This document shows, piece after piece, positions 14,344 to 15,040 of a stretch of 15,040 nt of DNA (within the stretch, counting starts at the first letter, position 1; each line of letters starts with the position of its first letter). The stretch spans positions 1 through 15,040 of the forward strand of contig CAAEIM010000066.1 in assembly GCA_900755995.1 (NCBI GenBank). Reading direction: 5' to 3'. The DNA is from Clostridia bacterium. Its GTDB lineage: Bacteria > Bacillota > Clostridia > Oscillospirales > Acutalibacteraceae. The notes below the pieces were generated by a model that saw only the letters and a program-made list of their open reading frames with translations, did no database searches and had not been told where the DNA came from. Both the position numbers and the translations under genes were made by a program.

Positions 14344-15040
14344 TTAGTCGGCGAACATAGGAGTAGAAAGGTAGCGGTCGCCTGTATCCGGCAGTAGGGC
14401 TACAATCACCTTGCCCTTGTTTTCGGGGCGTTTTGCAAGCTCGGCAGCGGCATAAACGGCAGCTCCCGATGAAATGCCTACAAGGAATCCCTCTGTATGC
14501 GCAATAGCCTTGCCTGTCGCAAAGGCGTCTTCGTTATCAACTGCAATAATTTCATCATATACTGTTGTATCAAGTGTTTCGGGAACAAAGCCGGCGCCTA
14601 TACCCTGGAGCTTATGAGGACCGGCAATTCCCTTAGAGAGCACAGGAGAACCGGAAGGTTCAACCGCAACCACCTTAACATCGGGATTTTGGGATTTCAG
14701 GTATTTGCCTATACCTGTCAATGTGCCGCCTGTACCCACGCCTGCAACAAAAATGTCAACCTTGCCGTCGGTATCCTCCCAGATTTCGGGACCTGTGGTA
14801 GCAAAGTGAGCCGCAGGGTTGGCAGGGTTTACAAATTGTCCCGGAATAAAGCTGTTTGGAATTTCAGCGGCAAGTTCATCAGCCTTTTCAATAGCGCCCT
14901 TCATACCCTTAGCACCGTCTGTGAGCACAAGCTCTGCACCGTATGCCTTGAGAAGATTTCTGCGTTCAACGCTCATAGTTTCGGGCATAGTCAGTATAAT
15001 TCTGTAGCCTCTTGCGGCGGGTACCGCCCCCCAACCACAA
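14344..15040 (-). CDS. cysK: cysteine synthase A (5' end beyond the window)
   Basis: The C-terminal 232 or so residues are present; the N-terminal portion with the PLP lysine lies past the right edge. The ATG at 14988 is internal: the open frame continues upstream as AARGYRIILTMPETMS, a conserved CysK segment. CysK makes cysteine from O-acetylserine and sulfide using PLP. Visible hallmarks are the phosphate loop GTGGTLTGIGKYLK, VVAVEPSGSPVLS, the GISSGAA segment whose Ser contacts the PLP ring nitrogen, and LLPDTGDRYLSTPMF at the C-terminus. The last 25 or so bases at the edge code for residues that fit the family poorly (CGWGAVP where GNTGIGLA-like sequence is expected), which may be sequence error at a contig end. 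It converges on the Rrf2 regulator gene and ends at a shared hairpin. Confidence 0.93.
   Translation of the reverse strand, partial: CGWGAVPAARGYRIILTMPETMSVERRNLLKAYGAELVLTDGAKGMKGAIEKADELAAEIPNSFIPGQFVNPANPAAHFATTGPEIWEDTDGKVDIFVAGVGTGGTLTGIGKYLKSQNPDVKVVAVEPSGSPVLSKGIAGPHKLQGIGAGFVPETLDTTVYDEIIAVDNEDAFATGKAIAHTEGFLVGISSGAAVYAAAELAKRPENKGKVIVALLPDTGDRYLSTPMFAD

Noticed and set aside
14241..14360. 39-codon reading frame between rrf2 and cysK
   Set aside because: There is no ribosome binding site, it overlaps the cysK end, starts within a terminator tail and has no recognisable content.
1..15040. CRISPR arrays, insertion sequences, tRNA or rRNA genes
   Set aside because: I found no regularly spaced repeats, transposase motifs, long terminal inverted repeats or tRNA-like cloverleaf sequences on either strand.

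Overview
The window reads as a chromosomal segment of a strictly anaerobic, low-to-moderate-GC Firmicute, probably a gut clostridial lineage such as Ruminococcaceae/Oscillospiraceae. The reasons are an oxygen-sensitive class III ribonucleotide reductase (nrdD-nrdG), an unaccompanied ilvD, an EF-G paralogue, an Rrf2/CymR-type regulator beside cysteine genes, strong AAGGAG-like ribosome binding sites, several TTG starts and compact intergenic terminators. The genus is inference; no rRNA or other lineage marker is present.

Layout. Positions 1-1058 are visibly more AT-rich than the rest and hold two small lipoprotein genes, the first broken by a frameshift in its signal peptide. Then come a minus-strand HPP-family membrane protein (1099-2052), a minus-strand GNAT acetyltransferase (2139-2600) and a divergent plus-strand GNAT acetyltransferase (2755-3222). 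A run of separately terminated plus-strand housekeeping genes follows: ilvD (3440-5098), an EF-G2-like translational GTPase (5344-7413), a cation diffusion facilitator (7528-8721) and the nrdD-nrdG operon (9121-12005). The right end is a sulfur-amino-acid locus: metY (minus, 12109-13407), a divergent Rrf2 regulator (13747-14184) and a convergent cysK (minus, 14344 to beyond the right edge).

Working together. NrdD and NrdG form the radical reductase and its activase. Their upstream region carries two good and two weaker matches to the NrdR box, arranged as two promoter-plus-operator modules. MetY, CysK and the Rrf2 regulator fit a cysteine-sensing regulon: a repeated ACTAA-type motif lies over the probable metY -35 element and inside the probable rrf2 promoter, and recurs between them. 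The other genes look independently regulated.

No clearly new multi-gene system is visible: there is no CRISPR array, transposon, phage, toxin-antitoxin or defence cassette. The observations most worth checking are the EF-G paralogue with degenerate guanine-recognition motifs, the two-module NrdR control region, the repeated motif between metY and rrf2, the four-cysteine cluster of the Rrf2 protein and the internal duplication of the HPP protein.
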